Assembly: GCA_963730735.1 (NCBI GenBank)
Contig: CAVSSX010000012.1
Coordinates: 124,001-188,000, forward strand
Direction of reading: 5' to 3'
Source: CAVSSX01 sp963730735
GTDB lineage: Bacteria; Actinomycetota; Acidimicrobiia; Acidimicrobiales; RAAP-2
DNA: 64,000 nucleotides
Below the pieces are notes generated by a model. The model did not search any database and was not told the DNA's origin. It was given only the letters and a program-made list of their open reading frames with translations. Positions 61,329-64,000 of the stretch are shown one piece after another. The position numbers and the translations under genes are program-made. Positions within the stretch are counted from its first letter, which is position 1. Each line of letters opens with the position of its first letter.

Positions 61329-62547
61329 TCAGGCGGTGATGCCGAAGCGCTCCAGGCCGAAGCCCTTGATGGCGTTGCCGCGGGCCAGCTTGTAGATCTC
61401 CTCGTCGTTCAGCTCGGCCTGCTGGCAGATCTTGATGAAGATCTCCTTGGACACCGGGAACGTCGAGTCGGCGTGCGGGTAGTCGGTCTCGAAGCAGATC
61501 TGGTCCATCCCGATGACGTCGCGGTTCCGCAGCCCCGTGGCGTCGTCGAAGATGCAGCCGTAGACCCGGCCCGGGATGTAGCTCGACGGCGGCTCGGGCA
61601 ACCAGGTGCCGAAGCTGTTGTCGCTCCGCTCCTCCCACAGCTTGTCCGCCCGCTCGAAGATGTAGGGCATCCAGCCGACCTGGCCCTCGGAGTAGGCGAT
61701 GGTCAGCTTGGGGTACTTGGCCAGCGTGCCCGAGAACACGTAGTCGAGCAGCGAGCCCATGGCGTTCTGGAACGTCAGGGTCGAGCTGATGATGAACGGG
61801 GCGTCGGGCGCCGTCGACGGCATCTTGGACGACGAGCCGATGTGCATGCACAGCACCGTCCCCGTCTCCTCGCAGGCCCGGAACACCGGCGCCCAGTGGT
61901 CGTCCTTGTTGTGGATCGACGGGAGGCCCAGGGGCACCGGGTTCTCCGGGAAGGTGATGGCGAAGCTGCCCTTGGCGGCGCAGCGGCGGATCTCCTCCGC
62001 CGCGGCCAGTCGGGTCCCAGAGCGGGATCATGGTCAGCGGGATCAGCTTGCCCTTGCCCTCGCCGCCGGACCAGTCGTCGATCATCCAGTCGTTGTAGGC
62101 CTTCACGCACAGGCCGGCGAGCTCCTTGTCCTCCCGCTCGAGGAAGGTCTGGCCGCAGAACCGGGGCAGGGTGTTGGGGAAGTTGATCGCCGCCTCGACG
62201 TGGTTGGCCGCCATGTCGGCCAGGCGCTCGGTCTTGTCCCAGGTGCCCTTGCGGATCTCGTCGAAGGTCGTCAGGTTGAACCCGACCTCGTCGAAGCCGA
62301 CGGCCGCCGACAGCATCATGAGCGGTGACACCAGGTCGTCGTAGTACCAGACGTCGGACCACTGGCCGTCGTCGCTCTCGACCCAGCCCATGGCCCCGCC
62401 GCCCTCCGGCGACCCGCCGAGCGTGATCTTCTTGCGCTCGATCCGGGGGCCGCGGTCCTGGTACTTGGCCGGCAGCCGCGACGACCACAGGTCGGGCGGC
62501 TCGACGACGTGGTCGTCCACCGAGATGATGCGAGGGACGTCGGTCAT
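61329..62547 (-). CDS. Amidohydrolase, ACMSD-like decarboxylase/hydrolase group (frame broken once)
   Basis: A TIM-barrel metal enzyme of about 406 residues. ISVDDHVVEPPDLWSSRLPA gives the first ligands (D-D-H), EAAINFPNTLPRFCGQTFLE follows, and after a break near 62010 the rest is normal: NPVPLGLPSIHNKDDHWAPV, VLCMHIGSSSKMP (metal His), LTIAYSEGQVGWMPYIFERA and CFETDYPHADSTFP (catalytic Asp). This resembles the amidohydrolase-2 group that decarboxylates or hydrolyses aromatic acids. Removing one base in CCCGACTGGCC gives LWDP-LAAAEEIRR; length 3n+1 agrees. RBS AGGAAGG precedes ATG 62547. It lies 49 bases after the next gene. Confidence 0.87.
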
Positions 62548-62596
62548 GGTGTGTCCTTCCTGTGGCACGTGAACAGTTGCGAGGTGGCGCAGTCGG

Positions 62597-64000
62597 TCAG
62601 TGGGTGGTGACGCTGTCGGTGTTGCGACCCGACCGGAGCACCGTCCCCCCGAGGGCGCCGGTCGACTCGCCGTTCTCGATGGTCGGCACGCCGTTGACGA
62701 ACACCTTGGTGACGCCGATGGACTTGGAGGTCAGCCGCAGGCTGTCGCCCGGCAGGTCGAAGACCCGCTTGGCCGGACCGCTGTCGACGGTGTCGGGGTC
62801 GAAGATGCCGATGTCGGCGAAGTTGCCGACGGAGAGCGTCCCCCGGTCCCGCAGGCCGAACAGTCGGGCCGGCACGTCGGTCATCAGCTGGACCGCCCGC
62901 TCCAGGCTGACCAGCTTGCGACCCCGGAGGGTGTCGCCGAGGAAGCGGGTCGGGTACGGCGAGCCGAGCATCCGGTCGAGGTGGGCCCCGGCGTCGGAGC
63001 CCCCGATCAGGACGTCCTGGTTGGCCCACAGGTCACGGCGGGCCGCCCAGTCCTCGTCGGTGTTGGCCACCGGCAGCGGCCACAGGACCGTCTTGTACTC
63101 GTCGGCCGAGGTGATGTCGAGCAGGCAGTCCCAGGGGTCGATGCCCTTCTCCTTGGCGATGTCGGCCACGACCCGGCCCTCGTACTGGTGGTTCTCGGGG
63201 GCGATGGTGTCCCCGATCCGGTAGTTGGAGAAGTCGGCCAGCCGGGCGAACACCGTGCCCTCGGCCGCCGCCTGGAGCTTGGCCTTGGTGGCCGGGTCCC
63301 GCAGGGCGGTCAGCTTCTCGTCCAGGGGGAGGGTGAGGACGTCCCGCCAGCCCGGGATCAGCCAGATGGCGCAGAAGGTGCCGAGGCTCATGTTGTTGTC
63401 GGCGAAGATCGGCATGGTCAGGGCGACCACCCGGCCGCCGATCTCCCGGGCCCGGACGCTCGGCAGCAGCTGGTGCTGGGTGCGCTCGGCGTCGCCGGCC
63501 GAGACCGACAGGACGTTCCAGTTGATCGGCCGGTTGGCGTGGGCGCTCATCTGGGCCATGAGCTCGATCTCGTCGTCCCGGAAGCCCTTGAGGCAGCCTT
63601 CGAAGATCGCCTCGAGCGTGGTGCCGGGGTGCTGGCTCACGATGTCACAGAGGGCCAGGACCTCTTCCTCGGTGGCCTGGCGGGAGGCCACCGGGTTCCC
63701 CTGGTGGTCGGGGTGGGTCGACGACCGGGTGGTCGACAGGCCCAGGCCGCCGGCCTCGAGCGACTGGTGGAGGACCTCGGAGATGGCCTTCAGCTCGTCG
63801 GGGTTCGACGCCCGCTCCAGCGACTCCTCGCCCATCACGTAACGACGGAGGGCGCAGTGGCCGACCAGGAAGCCGGCGTTGACGCCGATGTTGCCCTCGA
63901 GGCCGTCGAGGAACTGGCCGAAGGTCTCCCAGTTCCACTCGATGCCGTTCTCGAGGGCGGCCAGGGGCATCCCCTCGACCTGGGCCATCATCCGGCGGGC
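62597..64000 (-). CDS. N-acyl-D-amino-acid deacylase/D-aminoacylase family amidohydrolase (N-terminus outside window)
   Basis: At least 467 residues of an amidohydrolase-3 enzyme, cut off by the window edge. VGHCALRRYVMGEESLERAS and STTRSSTHPDHQGNPVASRQ match the D-aminoacylase/dihydroorotase-like core (the S-T/H-x-D pattern), VLIGGSDAGAHLDRMLGSPY supplies the catalytic aspartate and metal contact, and LTDVPARLFGLRDRGTLSVG and VTKVFVNGVPTIENGESTGA close the beta-sandwich domain. Members cut N-acyl bonds. It forms an operon with the following amidohydrolase. Confidence 0.9.
   Translation of the reverse strand, partial: ARRMMAQVEGMPLAALENGIEWNWETFGQFLDGLEGNIGVNAGFLVGHCALRRYVMGEESLERASNPDELKAISEVLHQSLEAGGLGLSTTRSSTHPDHQGNPVASRQATEEEVLALCDIVSQHPGTTLEAIFEGCLKGFRDDEIELMAQMSAHANRPINWNVLSVSAGDAERTQHQLLPSVRAREIGGRVVALTMPIFADNNMSLGTFCAIWLIPGWRDVLTLPLDEKLTALRDPATKAKLQAAAEGTVFARLADFSNYRIGDTIAPENHQYEGRVVADIAKEKGIDPWDCLLDITSADEYKTVLWPLPVANTDEDWAARRDLWANQDVLIGGSDAGAHLDRMLGSPYPTRFLGDTLRGRKLVSLERAVQLMTDVPARLFGLRDRGTLSVGNFADIGIFDPDTVDSGPAKRVFDLPGDSLRLTSKSIGVTKVFVNGVPTIENGESTGALGGTVLRSGRNTDSVTTH

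Overview
This is a 64-kb stretch of very GC-rich bacterial DNA with dense genes on both strands. It reads as a chromosomal segment of a high-GC actinobacterium. Three observations support this: a close match to actinobacterial S-(hydroxymethyl)mycothiol dehydrogenase followed by its usual metallo-hydrolase partner (about 23.1-24.9 kb), four luciferase-like (LLM, F420-type) oxidoreductases, and many apparently leaderless genes in which a TANNNT box ends 6-7 bases before the start codon. The mix of acyl-CoA, amidohydrolase, Rieske and SDR genes would suit an uncultured soil or aquatic lineage such as Acidimicrobiia, but that placement is inference. I see no rRNA, tRNA, CRISPR array, insertion sequence, phage or plasmid signature.

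Layout. 0-9 kb: end of a sirtuin deacetylase, a 40-residue membrane peptide, a divergent yceI/marR pair, ileS, a HAD phosphatase, glutathione peroxidase, a quinone oxidoreductase and an MFS pump. 9-19 kb: a second MFS pump, then a divergent amine-catabolism locus (alanine dehydrogenase, APC permease and aldehyde dehydrogenase on the minus strand; Lrp regulator, class III aminotransferase and FAD amine oxidase on the plus strand). 19-28.5 kb: SnoaL-like protein, membrane-anchored hypothetical, Rieske oxygenase, SDR, secreted protein, mycothiol-linked formaldehyde pair, RNA (uracil) methyltransferase, hydrolase, CadD-like transporter, SDR. 28.6-36.5 kb: PadR/MFS/metal-receptor operon, then amidohydrolase and CoA-transferase divergent from enoyl-CoA hydratase and nitronate monooxygenase-like genes. 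36.5-44 kb: a four-gene minus-strand operon (SDR, SDR, LLM, acyl-CoA ligase), a flavoprotein dehydrogenase, and a TetR/SDR divergon. 44-54 kb: epimerase and membrane protein, SnoaL-like/LLM pair, MFS-TetR operon, hemerythrin-like protein, GNAT and a large FtsX-type permease. 54-64 kb: a tightly packed operon (LLM, ADP-forming acyl-CoA ligase-like, SnoaL-like, LLM) divergent from a two-subunit acyl-CoA dehydrogenase, then two amidohydrolases running off the right edge.

How the genes fit together. The 11-19 kb locus looks like uptake and oxidation of a diamine such as putrescine, with alanine dehydrogenase recycling the alanine made by the transaminase. The 36-40 kb and 54-61 kb clusters look like activation of an organic acid to its CoA ester followed by F420- or flavin-linked and acyl-CoA oxidation.

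Sequence quality matters here. About 25 reading-frame breaks occur in thirteen genes, and by my reading all but one are single-base insertions, mostly in short G or C runs. They hit even ileS, so I treat them as assembly or sequencing errors and list each broken gene as one locus. I did not find a convincing new defence or mobile system. The best candidates for new biology are the repeated SnoaL-like/LLM pairing, the overlapping leaderless divergent promoters, and several clean operator-like repeats.
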